Shown here one piece after another: positions 8,035 to 16,896 of a stretch of 64,000 bases of DNA. The DNA lies in NCBI RefSeq assembly GCF_000687165.1, contig NZ_JMKU01000019.1, positions 1 through 64,000 of the forward strand. Direction: 5' to 3'. Made by a program: the position numbers and the translations under genes. Below the pieces are notes generated by a model. That model did no database searches. It worked only from the letters and a program-made list of their open reading frames with translations, and was not told where the DNA came from. How positions within the stretch are numbered: the stretch's first letter is position 1; every line of letters begins with the position of its first letter. Origin of the DNA: Paracidovorax oryzae ATCC 19882. GTDB lineage: Bacteria > Pseudomonadota > Gammaproteobacteria > Burkholderiales > Burkholderiaceae_C.

Positions 8035-9051
8035 ATGCTCCCCTCCCGCAAAACCGTGTTCACCGCTGCCACGGCAGCCCTCGCGCTGGCCGCCCTGGCC
8101 GCCACCGCCCTGCACGCCTCCCGTTCGCACGCGGCATCGGACGCGGCAGCCGGGTTCCCATCGAAGCCCGTGCGCATCATCGTTCCGGTGGCGCCCGGCG
8201 GCAGCGCGGACAAGCTCACACGAACGCTGGCCGACCGGCTCGGCGCACTCTGGGGCCAGAGCGTGATCGTGGAGAACGTGGCCGGTGCCAGCGGCACCAT
8301 CGGCGCGGCCCGGGTGGCCAAGGCAGCACCGGACGGCTACACGCTGCTGCAGCAGGGCGAAGGGCTCACGCTCAACGGCATCCTGTTCCGGGGGCTGCCC
8401 TACGACACGGACAAGAGCTTCACGCCCATCATCAAGGCGGTGGTGAATCCGCAGATCCTGGTGGTGCATCCGGGCACCGGCATCACCAGCCTGGCCGACT
8501 ACGTGGCGCGGGCCCGGGCCAGGCCCGAAAGCATCAGCCTCGGGCTGCCGGGCAACGGCGGCATCGCCCACGTGGCGCACGAAATCCTGTCGCAGCAAAC
8601 CGGCGCCCGGGTGAACTACATCCCCTACCCCGGCGGCGGCCCGGCCACGGTGGACGTGCTGGCCGGCCACACGGACGCGACCCTGATCACCCTGGCCGCC
8701 GTGACCGACCACGTGCGCGCCGGCAAGCTGAGGCCCCTGGCCGTGACCACCAGCTACCGGTCCCCGGCCCTGCCCGCGGTGCCCACCGTGGCCGAAGCCG
8801 GCGGGCCGCCCGGGTTCTCGGTGGAAAGCTGGCAGGGCTACTTCGCGCCGGCCGGCACCCCGCCCGCCATCGTGGAGAAGATCAACCGCGACATCGCTAC
8901 CGTGCTGCAGGCGGCGGACGTGCGCGCGCAACTGGAATCCCAGGGCTTCCAGGTGGCCGGCGGATCGCCCGGCGACCTCGCGCAGAGCCTGCGGGCGGAG
9001 CAGCCGCGTTATGCGCAGGCCATCAGGACGGCGGGGTTGGCGTTGCGCTGA
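8035..9051 (+). CDS. Tripartite tricarboxylate transporter substrate-binding protein (Bug family)
   Basis: A 338-residue periplasmic binding protein of the Bug/TctC family. It has an N-terminal signal peptide with hydrophobic core ALALAALAATAL, and the mature part opens with the family signature FPSKPVRIIVPVAPGG. SGTIGAARVAKAAPDGYTLL is typical of these proteins. Bug proteins capture carboxylates and other small molecules, either for TctAB transporters or as orphan sensors. No TctA or TctB gene is nearby, so this is an orphan, as most Bug genes in Burkholderiales are. The ligand cannot be told from the sequence. It is divergent from the rhodanese-repeat gene. Confidence 0.92.
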   Translation: MLPSRKTVFTAATAALALAALAATALHASRSHAASDAAAGFPSKPVRIIVPVAPGGSADKLTRTLADRLGALWGQSVIVENVAGASGTIGAARVAKAAPDGYTLLQQGEGLTLNGILFRGLPYDTDKSFTPIIKAVVNPQILVVHPGTGITSLADYVARARARPESISLGLPGNGGIAHVAHEILSQQTGARVNYIPYPGGGPATVDVLAGHTDATLITLAAVTDHVRAGKLRPLAVTTSYRSPALPAVPTVAEAGGPPGFSVESWQGYFAPAGTPPAIVEKINRDIATVLQAADVRAQLESQGFQVAGGSPGDLAQSLRAEQPRYAQAIRTAGLALR

Positions 9052-9121
9052 GGTCGGGCACGCATCTTTCAGGGCGGAGGTACGATCCGGCGGTCGTTTT
9101 TCTTCCTCCATTTTTCTCAGC

Positions 9122-9448
9122 ATGAATTTCTCCGAGCGCCTGAAGCAACTCCCCTCCGTGGCCCACCTTTCCGCCCTGCATCTGCTGGGGCCCGACGGCG
9201 GGACTGTCGCCACGCTGGAGAACAAGCCCGGCCAGGCCGGCTCGCTGGCCGTGTACCACGCGCTGGGCCAGTTGTACGGCGGCCGCATCACGCCTGCAGC
9301 CGCCACGCTGGGACTGGAGTGGTATGCGGAGCACACAGCGGATGCGCAGGCGCATCCCGGCAAGCATCCCAACATCGACCGGCTGGTGGAGTGGGCGAAG
9401 GGCGACGCGGCTTATGGGGTGCGGGTGGTGCCCACGGCTTCATCCTGA
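9122..9448 (+). CDS. DUF2322 family protein
   Basis: A 108-residue soluble protein matching the small DUF2322 family (start MNFSERLKQLPSVAHLSALH, then the conserved core ENKPGQAGSLAVYHALGQLY). The family is widespread in proteobacteria and has no established function. The C-terminal half (LEWYAEHTADAQAHPGKHPN) is His-rich. The ATG at 9122 gives the expected length. The gene sits 70 bases after the Bug binding-protein gene on the same strand. Confidence 0.82.
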   Translation: MNFSERLKQLPSVAHLSALHLLGPDGGTVATLENKPGQAGSLAVYHALGQLYGGRITPAAATLGLEWYAEHTADAQAHPGKHPNIDRLVEWAKGDAAYGVRVVPTASS

Positions 9449-9523
9449 CGAAGCGGCTCGGGCAGCTACCCTTCCCTCCCTGTGTTCCCGAGGCGAGGCC
9501 GCGCGCCCCGGCCGATGGCTTTG

Positions 9524-10039
9524 TCAGACGAACTTCTGTGGCATGAAAATGAATGCCGTGGCGATATTGGAGGCCAGGAGCAGCCAGACTGCGGTTGCGA
9601 GCGCGGAAAAACGCCAAGCGGAGGCACGCTGCATCAAAACCGACCCACGGAAGAAACAAGCCACCAGCGGAAACATCGCTGTGCTAGCCACCAGCCACAC
9701 CAGAGCGAAGCTTCCCAACCGCGCAAACCCGGTCTGCAGGCGCATTCCTGTCAGCATGGCTCCCAGATAAAACAATATGACCCACGCGGCTGCCTCGAGC
9801 CACCACAGACGGGTCGCTCCGGCCCAGGTGGGATTTCGACGGGGCAGCAGTCGCAGGCAAATGAAACCAAGGCAAACCAAGGCGGCCAGGAAAACAGTGG
9901 CACTCGCGATGATCGACAACTCCTGCCACGCACCGATACCGAGATAGAAAAACGGCACGATCGCCAAGCCAAGCATGATGGAAGCCAAACCAAGTGCGCC
10001 CCACCGGTCGCAAGAATGTCGTTGCATCATTTCTTTCAT
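9524..10039 (-). CDS. Polytopic membrane protein, possible immunity partner of the DUF3289 protein
   Basis: A 171-residue protein with about five hydrophobic helices (for example ALGLASIMLGLAIVPFFYLG and FSALATAVWLLLASNIATAF). No known family was recognised. Its ATG at 10039 overlaps the stop of the upstream DUF3289 gene as ATGA, so translation is probably coupled, which decides the start. In-frame ATGs at 10030 and 10027 are alternatives. A small membrane protein translationally coupled to a DUF3289 gene resembles the layout of effector-immunity pairs. That role is inference. Base composition is lower in GC than the flanking genes. Confidence 0.65.
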   Translation of the reverse strand: MKEMMQRHSCDRWGALGLASIMLGLAIVPFFYLGIGAWQELSIIASATVFLAALVCLGFICLRLLPRRNPTWAGATRLWWLEAAAWVILFYLGAMLTGMRLQTGFARLGSFALVWLVASTAMFPLVACFFRGSVLMQRASAWRFSALATAVWLLLASNIATAFIFMPQKFV

Positions 10040-10869
10040 ACTGCAGGCACTTCGTAGCTTCTGGTCAATACCACCCGGGTGACCAACGGAGGGCAGGCGA
10101 ATTGGTGCTGGAGTTGCCACCACGCCGTGATACCGACACTTTGAGCGAAAGAAAAACCACCATCGGATTGAGCGCCATACTCTCTCAAGTCATCATCATC
10201 CAGGCCAAAAACGTCGTACAAGACAAACTTTAGTGTAATTTGGTACCGACTTCTCTCACGATCATACCCGTAGGCAGTGGCTATCACATAGACATGCTGG
10301 ACGCCGTTGATCATCAGACCGAGGCCGTTGCCATAGTCCTGGGTTGCGAAAAATTGGCTGCCGGCATTGAATGCAGGTACCCCCAAGTCCATCGGCACCT
10401 GCAAGTTCCTGATGTTCCAGTCAGCATTCTTGAGTGCCTGATGAATACGAATCCTGCCAGGAGTTTTATGGGGGGAATTGGGAGCGGACAGCGCTGCACT
10501 GCAAAAATACTCCATGTTGGCATGACTGGAGACCAACCCAGTCAAACGTGGATCTTCAAAATACTCAACGCCCTTCCGATTTTCTCTAAGAAACTCGGAG
10601 AATAGCGTTCGCGCCACCCCGGTCGTATCTGCCCTGGCAAAAATTCCCAGCAATTTTTCCATCTTGGGTTTCAGCACATCCACCGTGTCCCCCACACTCT
10701 GCCGCTGCGGCGCCGACGCTCGACAGCCATAGGTAATATCCTGTCCATATCGAGGAGCGGGAACGGAAGGCAGATGCACTCCGTCGGCAAATGGGTGAAT
10801 GGGAGACAAATATCTATCCCTGGCAACCGCCACGACTATGGGTTCATTTATTTCGTTGATGAATTTCAT
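10036..10869 (-). CDS. DUF3289 family protein
   Basis: A 277-residue protein whose C-terminal half fits the DUF3289 family: IHQALKNADWNIRNLQVPMD, then DYGNGLGLMINGVQHVYV, FVLYDVFGLDDDD, and a final aromatic segment ITAWWQLQHQFACPP. DUF3289 proteins often lie near type VI secretion and other toxin genes, but their activity is not established. No signal peptide is seen. The ATG at 10869 lacks a ribosome site. An upstream in-frame TTG at 10908 is preceded by the purine-rich AGGTGGGG and is a serious alternative. The gene overlaps the membrane-protein gene by four bases. The patch is AT-richer than its surroundings, consistent with acquisition. Confidence 0.75.
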   Translation of the reverse strand: MKFINEINEPIVVAVARDRYLSPIHPFADGVHLPSVPAPRYGQDITYGCRASAPQRQSVGDTVDVLKPKMEKLLGIFARADTTGVARTLFSEFLRENRKGVEYFEDPRLTGLVSSHANMEYFCSAALSAPNSPHKTPGRIRIHQALKNADWNIRNLQVPMDLGVPAFNAGSQFFATQDYGNGLGLMINGVQHVYVIATAYGYDRERSRYQITLKFVLYDVFGLDDDDLREYGAQSDGGFSFAQSVGITAWWQLQHQFACPPLVTRVVLTRSYEVPAV

Positions 10870-11134
10870 TTGCAGTGAGTGTGCAAGAGAACTGCACGTC
10901 TTCCGCAAATATTATTCCCCACCTTTTACCCCGTTCATCACACGCAGAAGCAAGATGAAAATAAATTCACTCGATAAATTTAATTTATAAATTAACATCA
11001 AATGCAAAATTTTTAAACAAATAGCGCCATTCCAACAACCTTCGTCAAGGGGATGAAACAAATTTTTTCTCTCAAAGATCCAAAATCCATCAAAAACCGT
11101 ACATAACAGTGAAGTCCTTGCATGGAAAACTCAC

Positions 11135-12103
11135 GTGGCTCCTGTATTCACACCCTCTGCAACATGTTGGAAACGCGCCGCCCGCCTGGCCGGCCTCCTG
11201 GCCCTGGCCGCTGGTCTGAGTGCCTGCTCTGGCGTAGGCACCTTGAACGCACTCACGCCGCGCAGCGCCGCCGCGGTGGACACCGGCGTGGCCTACGGCC
11301 CCCTTCCCCGCCAGCGGCTGGATGTGTACCGCCCCTCGGTGGCCGCCCCGGCCGGCGGCTGGCCAGTCGTGGTGTTCTTCTACGGCGGCACCTGGAACAG
11401 CGGGGAACGGGGCGACTACCTGTTCCTGGGCCAGGCACTGGCGTCGCGCGGGGTGCTTGCGCTGGTGGCGGACTACCGGCTGTACCCGGAGGTGCGGTAT
11501 CCGGATTTCATCGCCGACAGCGCGCTGGCGGTGGCCTATGGGCTGGAGCATGCAGCGCAGCTCGGCGGCGATCCGCGCCGGGTGTTCGCGATGGGGCACA
11601 GCGCGGGCGGGTACAACGCGGCGATGGTGGCGCTGGACCCGCGCTGGCTGGCGGCCACGGGGCATGCGCCGCGCGAGCTGGCCGGCTGGATCGGGCTGGC
11701 GGGGCCGTACGACTTCTTTCCCACGGACAACCCGGAGGCGCAGCCGGTGTTCTTCCACCCCAACTACCCGGCACGTGCGCAGCCCATCGAGTTCGCCCAC
11801 CCGGCCGTGCCCGCGCAGGTGCCGCGGGCCTTCCTGGGCGCGCCGGAGAAGGACCGGCTGGTGAGCCCCCAGCGCAGCACGCTGCAGCTGGCGCAGGCGC
11901 TGCAGTCGGCCGGCGTGCCCGTGGTGCTTCAGCTCTATCCGCGCGCCAGCCACACGACGCTGGTGGGCGCTTTCGCGTGGCCGCTGCGCTGGGTGGCGCC
12001 GGTGCTGGACGATGTGGCCGGGTTCATCGCCTCGGCCCCGCCCGCGGCGCGAGCCCCCCATCCCCGGGAAGCCCCGCTTGAAGGAGCATCGGCGGGCAGC
12101 TAA
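11135..12103 (+). CDS. Alpha/beta hydrolase lipoprotein (carboxylesterase-like)
   Basis: A 322-residue secreted lipoprotein with a lipobox LSAC at 28-31. The hydrolase core has the oxyanion motif YGGTW (83-87, variant of HGGxW), the nucleophile elbow GHSAGG with Ser156, an Asp in APEKDRLVS and a His in ASHTTLVG. These are the elements of the hormone-sensitive-lipase/BD-FAE type of esterase. The only supported in-frame start is GTG at 11135; the ATGs at 11122 and 11164 are out of frame. The gene follows an AT-rich spacer of about 265 bases. The substrate is unknown. Confidence 0.85.
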   Translation: MAPVFTPSATCWKRAARLAGLLALAAGLSACSGVGTLNALTPRSAAAVDTGVAYGPLPRQRLDVYRPSVAAPAGGWPVVVFFYGGTWNSGERGDYLFLGQALASRGVLALVADYRLYPEVRYPDFIADSALAVAYGLEHAAQLGGDPRRVFAMGHSAGGYNAAMVALDPRWLAATGHAPRELAGWIGLAGPYDFFPTDNPEAQPVFFHPNYPARAQPIEFAHPAVPAQVPRAFLGAPEKDRLVSPQRSTLQLAQALQSAGVPVVLQLYPRASHTTLVGAFAWPLRWVAPVLDDVAGFIASAPPAARAPHPREAPLEGASAGS

Positions 12104-12137
12104 GTTGGCGGCTTTCCCCCTGCGCAAGGAGAGACGC

Positions 12138-12611
12138 ATGCCTGCTTCCACCCCCGATAGCCCTGCCGGTACCGGCACCGTGACCCTGCACCGTGTGCTG
12201 CGCGCGCCGGCCGAGCGGATCTACCGCGCCTTCCTGGAGCCGGACGCGATGGTGAAATGGCTGCCGCCGCACGGCTTCACCGGCCGGGTGCTGGAGATGG
12301 ATGCCCGCGTGGGCGGACGCTACCGCATGCAGTTCACGCACTGGGGCAACGGGCAGGTGCATGCATTCGGCGGCGAGTACCTGGAGCTGGTGCCGGGCGA
12401 GCGCATCGTGCACACCGACCGCTTCGATGCGACGGGACTGCCTGGCGAGATGCGCACCACGGTCGAGTTCCGCGCCGTGTCCGTGGGTACGGAGTTACAG
12501 GTGGTGCAGGAAGGCATTCCCGCCATGATTCCCGTCGAGGCCTGCTATCTGGGGTGGCAGGAGTCGCTGCAGTTGCTGGCGCAGCTGGTGGAGCCGGAGA
12601 TTCCTGGCTGA
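12138..12611 (+). CDS. SRPBCC (AHSA1-like) family protein
   Basis: A 157-residue protein of the activator-of-Hsp90-ATPase-like SRPBCC fold. It shows the typical opening RVLRAPAERIYRAFLEPDAM followed by KWLPPHGFTG, then DARVGGRYRMQF, and the C-terminal GWQESLQLLAQLV helix. Members of this family have a hydrophobic ligand cavity, and most bacterial ones are uncharacterised. The ATG at 12138 follows AAGGAGAG at a good distance. It is 34 bases behind the esterase gene and converges with the cardiolipin synthase gene. Confidence 0.88.
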   Translation: MPASTPDSPAGTGTVTLHRVLRAPAERIYRAFLEPDAMVKWLPPHGFTGRVLEMDARVGGRYRMQFTHWGNGQVHAFGGEYLELVPGERIVHTDRFDATGLPGEMRTTVEFRAVSVGTELQVVQEGIPAMIPVEACYLGWQESLQLLAQLVEPEIPG

Positions 12612-12612
12612 T

Positions 12613-13896
12613 TCAGAGTTGCGACCCGAGCAGGCCGCTGAAGCGCTCGGCGATCCGCTCCCGCAGGGGCCGGTTCAGCCATTCCTGGTGCGTGACCCGG
12701 CGGGACTGGCGGATGTCCTGCTCGAAGACTTCGGTCTGGCGGCGGGCGAAGGCCTCGTCATAGACGTTGAGGTTGGCCTCGTCGTTGAGGCGGAAGGAGC
12801 GGTTGTCGAAGTTGGTGGAGCCGACCGATACGAGGCGCTGGTCCACGATCATGACCTTGCAGTGGTACATGGTGGGGCCGTAGGTGTAGATCTCCGCGCC
12901 CGCCTCCAGCAGCGGGCCCCAGGTACCGCGCGAGGCGGCCTTGACGGTTTCGGTATCGGTGTGCTCGCCCGGGGTGACGATGCGCACGCGCACGCCGCGG
13001 CGCAGTGCATCCAGCAGCAGGGTGCGGGTGAGTTCGTCGGGCACGAAATACGCCGCGGAAAGGTCGATGCTGCGCTCGGCCGCGGTGACGGCCATGTGGT
13101 ACATGAGCTGCATGCTCTCGCTGCCGCTCGATGGCGAGCTGGAGAACATCTGCGCGCGCTGCGTGCCGGCGGGCGCGAGCTTCGGGAAGTAGGCATCGCC
13201 GTGCAGCACGCGGCCGGTGACCTTGAGCCAGTTGTCGAGGAAGGTGGCCTGCAGGTGCGCCACGGCCGGGCCGCGCACGAGGTAGTGGGAGTCGCGCCAG
13301 TGGTCCGGGTCCAGCCCATTGCCGGTCCACTGGGGCGCGATGCCCACGCCGCCGGTGAAACCCACCACGCCGTCCGCCACGAGCAGCTTGCGGTGCGTGC
13401 GGTTGTTGAGCCGCGCGAGGTTGTACCAGTGGGGCTTGTGGAATTTCTCGATCTCCACGCCGGCGGCGCGCATCTCGTCGAGGTAGCTGTCCTCCATCTT
13501 GGCGCTGCCCACCCAGTCGAGCAGCACGTGCACCTTGACGCCCGCGCGGGCGCGCTCGCTCAGGGCGTCGGCGAACTGCTTGCCGATGTCGCCGGACCAG
13601 TAGATGTAGGTCTCGAAGGTGATGGAGCGGCGTGCGGCACGGATGGCGGCGAGCATGGGCGGGAAGATGCGGTCGCCGTTCTGCAGGTCCATCACGTCGT
13701 TGCCGTCCACGATGGAGGGCCCCAGCAGGTTGCCCATGGCCCGCTCGAACTGGGGGCTGGAGGTGCCGTAGAGGCGCGGCAGCTGCTGGCGGACCTGCGG
13801 TTCGCCCGCGGTGAAATTGAGCGCCAGGAGCGCCGCAGCGGCGGTCGCGATGAAGGTGATCAGCGCTGTGTGCAGCGTGCGGCCGGATGTCTGCAT
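12613..13896 (-). CDS. Cardiolipin synthase / phospholipase D-like protein
   Basis: A 427-residue membrane-anchored enzyme with two PLD catalytic motifs: H168-x-K170-x4-D175 (THRKLLVADG) and H345-x-K347-x4-D352 (YHCKVMIVD). One N-terminal helix (about 10-28) anchors it. Enzymes of this layout (ClsB-like) transfer phosphatidyl groups to make cardiolipin at the inner membrane. Between the motifs lies the GGVGIAPQW segment common to the family. A single predicted helix rather than two favours ClsB over ClsA. The gene converges with the AHSA1-like gene, with one base between them. Confidence 0.87.
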   Translation of the reverse strand: MQTSGRTLHTALITFIATAAAALLALNFTAGEPQVRQQLPRLYGTSSPQFERAMGNLLGPSIVDGNDVMDLQNGDRIFPPMLAAIRAARRSITFETYIYWSGDIGKQFADALSERARAGVKVHVLLDWVGSAKMEDSYLDEMRAAGVEIEKFHKPHWYNLARLNNRTHRKLLVADGVVGFTGGVGIAPQWTGNGLDPDHWRDSHYLVRGPAVAHLQATFLDNWLKVTGRVLHGDAYFPKLAPAGTQRAQMFSSSPSSGSESMQLMYHMAVTAAERSIDLSAAYFVPDELTRTLLLDALRRGVRVRIVTPGEHTDTETVKAASRGTWGPLLEAGAEIYTYGPTMYHCKVMIVDQRLVSVGSTNFDNRSFRLNDEANLNVYDEAFARRQTEVFEQDIRQSRRVTHQEWLNRPLRERIAERFSGLLGSQL

Positions 13897-14016
13897 GGCA
13901 GGGGATTGTCGAAGCCGCCGCGGGCCTGCCCTGTAGTCCGGCGCCTCCTGCCGCCTACACTGGCGGGCCTACCCGGACGGGCGCCGCGCGCGCCATCGAC
14001 TGACCTCCTGCAGACC

Positions 14017-14970
14017 ATGCCTTCGCCATCATTCCGCTTCGCCTGCCCTTCCCTGCCCTCCCCGGACACCGCCGGGCCTTCCGGCGCTATCGCCGGTCCA
14101 TGGATGCCCTCGCGCCGCGCGGCGCTGGTTGCCGGCGCCGCGCTGGCAGCCGCCGTGCGGGCGGGTGCGGTGCAGGCCGGACCGGTCGCGGGCCGTGCGA
14201 CGGAAGGCGTCTGGCCCCGGGCGCTGCAGGTGCCGGGCGGCGTGGCGCGCCTGTCGCTGGGCCCGGCGGCGCAGCGGCCCCAGGCGCATGCGGGCGAGGT
14301 GCCGCTGCTGGTGCTAGGCGATGCCATCGAGTGGACGGCCATCGTGGGCATCGCGCTGTCGGCGCCCACGGGCACGGCGTCGGTGCGGGTGCAGTCCGGC
14401 GGCGAGGCCCCGCGTGACATCACCTACCGCGTGGAGCCCAAGCGCTACAAGGAGCAGCGGCTGACGGTGGCGCCGCGCACGGTGGACCTGTCCGCCGAGG
14501 ACAACGCGCGCTATGAGCGCGAACGGACGCACCAGCAGCAGGTGATGGCCACCTTCTCCACGCCGCTGCCGCGCGCCGCGGACCTGGCGATGCACCAGCC
14601 GGTACCCGGGCGGCGGTCCAGTTCGTTCGGGTTGCGGCGCGTGTTCAACGGGCAGGCGCGCAATCCGCACAGCGGCATGGACATCGCGGCGGCCACCGGC
14701 ACGCCGGTGGTGGCGCCGCTGCCGGGCAAGGTGATCGACACGGGGGACTATTTCTTCAACGGCGGCACTGTCTGGCTCGACCATGGCGGCGGCCTGCTGA
14801 CGATGTACTGCCACCTGAGTGCGATCGACGTGCAGGTGGGTGACACGCTCGCCACCGGGCAGACGTTCTGCAAGGTGGGCGCCACGGGCCGCGTGACCGG
14901 GCCGCACCTCCACTGGGGCGTGATGCTCAACCGGACCATGGTGGATCCAGCGTTGTTCCTGCCGGCATGA
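14017..14970 (+). CDS. M23 family metallopeptidase (peptidoglycan endopeptidase)
   Basis: A 317-residue exported zinc peptidase. The N-terminal region has a twin-arginine-like start (PSRRAALVAGAALAAA from residue 31). The C-terminal LytM domain contains the zinc ligands His218 and Asp222 (HSGMD) and the HxH motif His297/His299 (GPHLHWG), with the conserved YCHLS at 264-268. Middle residues 65-180 form a beta-rich module. It should cleave cell-wall cross-links in the periplasm. The ATG at 14017 gives a signal region of normal size once the Tat motif is included; an ATG at 14104 (MPSRR) is an alternative. Its stop overlaps the next start (ATGA). Confidence 0.88.
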   Translation: MPSPSFRFACPSLPSPDTAGPSGAIAGPWMPSRRAALVAGAALAAAVRAGAVQAGPVAGRATEGVWPRALQVPGGVARLSLGPAAQRPQAHAGEVPLLVLGDAIEWTAIVGIALSAPTGTASVRVQSGGEAPRDITYRVEPKRYKEQRLTVAPRTVDLSAEDNARYERERTHQQQVMATFSTPLPRAADLAMHQPVPGRRSSSFGLRRVFNGQARNPHSGMDIAAATGTPVVAPLPGKVIDTGDYFFNGGTVWLDHGGGLLTMYCHLSAIDVQVGDTLATGQTFCKVGATGRVTGPHLHWGVMLNRTMVDPALFLPA

Positions 14971-15662
14971 CGCGCCGAGGACATGGCACCCCGCCGCCGA
15001 TGCGGCCTGGCGGCGGCCGGCCCGGGCCCGGCAGCCCGCGGCCGGGGGCAAGGCGCGAACCGGCGGAACGGGCCGGGCCGCCGCGCCTGCTGCGCTTCCA
15101 CAAGCCCTACGGCGTGCTGAGCCAGTTCACGCCCGAGGGCCGCTGGCGCGGGCTGAAGGATTTCATCGACCTGCCGGGCGTGTACGTGGCCGGCCGGCTG
15201 GATGCGGACAGCGAGGGGCTGCTGCTGCTGACCGACGACGGCGGGCTGCAGGCGCGCATCGCCGACCCGCGCTTCAAGATGGAGAAGACCTACTGGGTGC
15301 AGGTGGAGGGCGTGCCGGATGCGGCGGCCCTGCAGGCGCTGGAGCGCGGGGTGCAGCTGAACGACGGCCCGACGCTGCCGGCGCGCGCCCGGCGCCTGGA
15401 TGCGCCGCCGCCCGTGGGCGAACGCGAGCCGCCGATCCGCGTGCGGCAGCACATTCCGGACACCTGGATCGAGCTGGTGATCCGCGAAGGCCGCAACCGG
15501 CAGGTGCGGCGCATGACGGCGGCGGTGGGGCATCCCACGCTGCGGCTGGTGCGCGCGGCGATCGGCCCCTTCGCGCTCGACGGACTGGCACCCGGCACCT
15601 GGGCGGAGGCGGAGATTCCGGCGGCGCTGGCGGCCCGGCGGCTGGGCACCCACCGGACTTGA
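14967..15662 (+). CDS. 23S rRNA pseudouridine synthase, RluE-like
   Basis: A 231-residue RsuA/RluE-type pseudouridine synthase. The catalytic Asp79 sits in GRLDADSEGLLLLT. LLRFHKPYGVLSQF (41-54) and the RNA-binding motif EGRNRQVRRMTAAVGHPTLR are both typical. No S4 domain precedes the core; instead there is a disordered Gly/Pro/Arg-rich tail of about 40 residues. That matches RluE, which modifies 23S rRNA. The ATG overlaps the upstream stop by four bases, so it is translationally coupled to the M23 gene. Confidence 0.87.
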   Translation: MTRRGHGTPPPMRPGGGRPGPGSPRPGARREPAERAGPPRLLRFHKPYGVLSQFTPEGRWRGLKDFIDLPGVYVAGRLDADSEGLLLLTDDGGLQARIADPRFKMEKTYWVQVEGVPDAAALQALERGVQLNDGPTLPARARRLDAPPPVGEREPPIRVRQHIPDTWIELVIREGRNRQVRRMTAAVGHPTLRLVRAAIGPFALDGLAPGTWAEAEIPAALAARRLGTHRT

Positions 15663-15800
15663 CGCCGGGCGGCTGGCCCACGGCAACCCGGGCGATGACC
15701 GCGCAGGCGGCTCCGCAGGAGAGACAATCGCGGCCATTCCACCGCGCACGGCCGCTGCAGCAGCACCGCCGCGGCAACGCCACCCGCAAAGGACGCACAC

Positions 15801-16874
15801 ATGGCACCAGGCCCCTCCTCGCCCGCAGACCACCGCCGCACGCCCGCGGAGCGCACCGGAACACTGCCGGCGATAGAGGAATGGTCGCTGGTGCCGATCG
15901 ATGGCGCGCAGGAGGCCATGCCCCCCGCGGCGGCCCTCGCTCCCGGATCCACGCCCGGGTCAGCGGCGGGTGTTGCAGGCCCTCGCGCAGTGGCCGCCAC
16001 GCCCGCACCGTCATCCGCACCTTCACGCGCTTCGTCACCGGCCGCTGCGGCAGCCGCCCCTTCGGTCGGTTCCGGCGTGCCCCGTGCGGCCGGCATGCCG
16101 TCGCGCCCATCCCGCGGCGCGCGCGACTGGCCCTGGACCTGGCTGGTGCTGGCCGGCGGCGTGGCCGTGCTCGCCGGCCTGCTCGCCTGGAAGTCGGTCC
16201 ACGACCGGGCGCGGGCCGCCGAACGGGCGGCGCGGCTGGAGGCGGATGCCCGCGCCGCGCACATCGCGCAGGCGGGGCAGGCGCAGGACACGGACGCGCG
16301 CATCGACGCGATCCACGGAGCCTGGCTGCGCGGCCAGGGCGCGGCAGAGCTGCCCGCGGTACGTGCCATGGCGCAAGGGGGCAACGCCCGGGCCATGGTG
16401 CTGCTGGGCACCATGCTGTCCGAGGCGCACGGCATTCCGAAAGACCGCCCGGAGGCGGTGCGCTGGCTGGTGCAGGCGGCGGACAGTGGCTCCGCGCTCG
16501 CGGCGGTGCGGCTGGGGGCGATGTACGAGCGCGGCGGGGACGGCGAGCCGCGCCAGCTGTCGGCCGCGGAGAACTGGTACCTGCGCGCAGCGCGCCAGGG
16601 CGATGCCGCCGGGCTCTACAGCCTGGGCACGCTGTATGCACGCGGCGGCGACACCGTGGTGCAGCGGCCGATCACCGCCTGCATGCTGATGGAACTCGCG
16701 GCCCGCGCCCATGCGGCATCGGGCCGGGACGACGTGCTGCTGCCGGCGGGCCACAGCGCCCTGGGCGCGCGGGCCGCCCAGATGCGGCTGGCAGGCACCC
16801 TGGGCACGCAGGATGCGGCGGAGGCAACGCGGCGCGCCGACGCGTGGAAGCCGGGCCAGCCACTGGACCTGTGA
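15801..16874 (+). CDS. Sel1-repeat membrane protein
   Basis: A 357-residue protein. The first 110 residues are Ala/Pro/Ser-rich and disordered. One transmembrane helix follows (TWLVLAGGVAVLAGLLAW), then a short coiled segment, then Sel1-like repeats at about 185-290 (NARAMVLLGTMLSEA with GIPKDRPEAVRWLVQAAD, and LSAAENWYLRAARQGDAAGL). Such repeats mediate protein contacts. The single helix puts the repeats on one side of the inner membrane, probably the periplasm. No partner is evident nearby. It converges with the gene at 16897. Confidence 0.78.
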   Translation: MAPGPSSPADHRRTPAERTGTLPAIEEWSLVPIDGAQEAMPPAAALAPGSTPGSAAGVAGPRAVAATPAPSSAPSRASSPAAAAAAPSVGSGVPRAAGMPSRPSRGARDWPWTWLVLAGGVAVLAGLLAWKSVHDRARAAERAARLEADARAAHIAQAGQAQDTDARIDAIHGAWLRGQGAAELPAVRAMAQGGNARAMVLLGTMLSEAHGIPKDRPEAVRWLVQAADSGSALAAVRLGAMYERGGDGEPRQLSAAENWYLRAARQGDAAGLYSLGTLYARGGDTVVQRPITACMLMELAARAHAASGRDDVLLPAGHSALGARAAQMRLAGTLGTQDAAEATRRADAWKPGQPLDL

Positions 16875-16896
16875 TCCGCGGGCCGGCGGGAGCGCA

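Noticed and set aside
5703-9125. A 1140-codon plus-strand frame across the rhodanese and Bug genes
   Set aside because: It is antisense to one clear gene and out of frame with another, with no family motif.
11122-11164. ATG starts at 11122 and 11164 for the lipoprotein hydrolase
   Set aside because: Both are out of frame with the hydrolase; GTG at 11135 is the only supported start.
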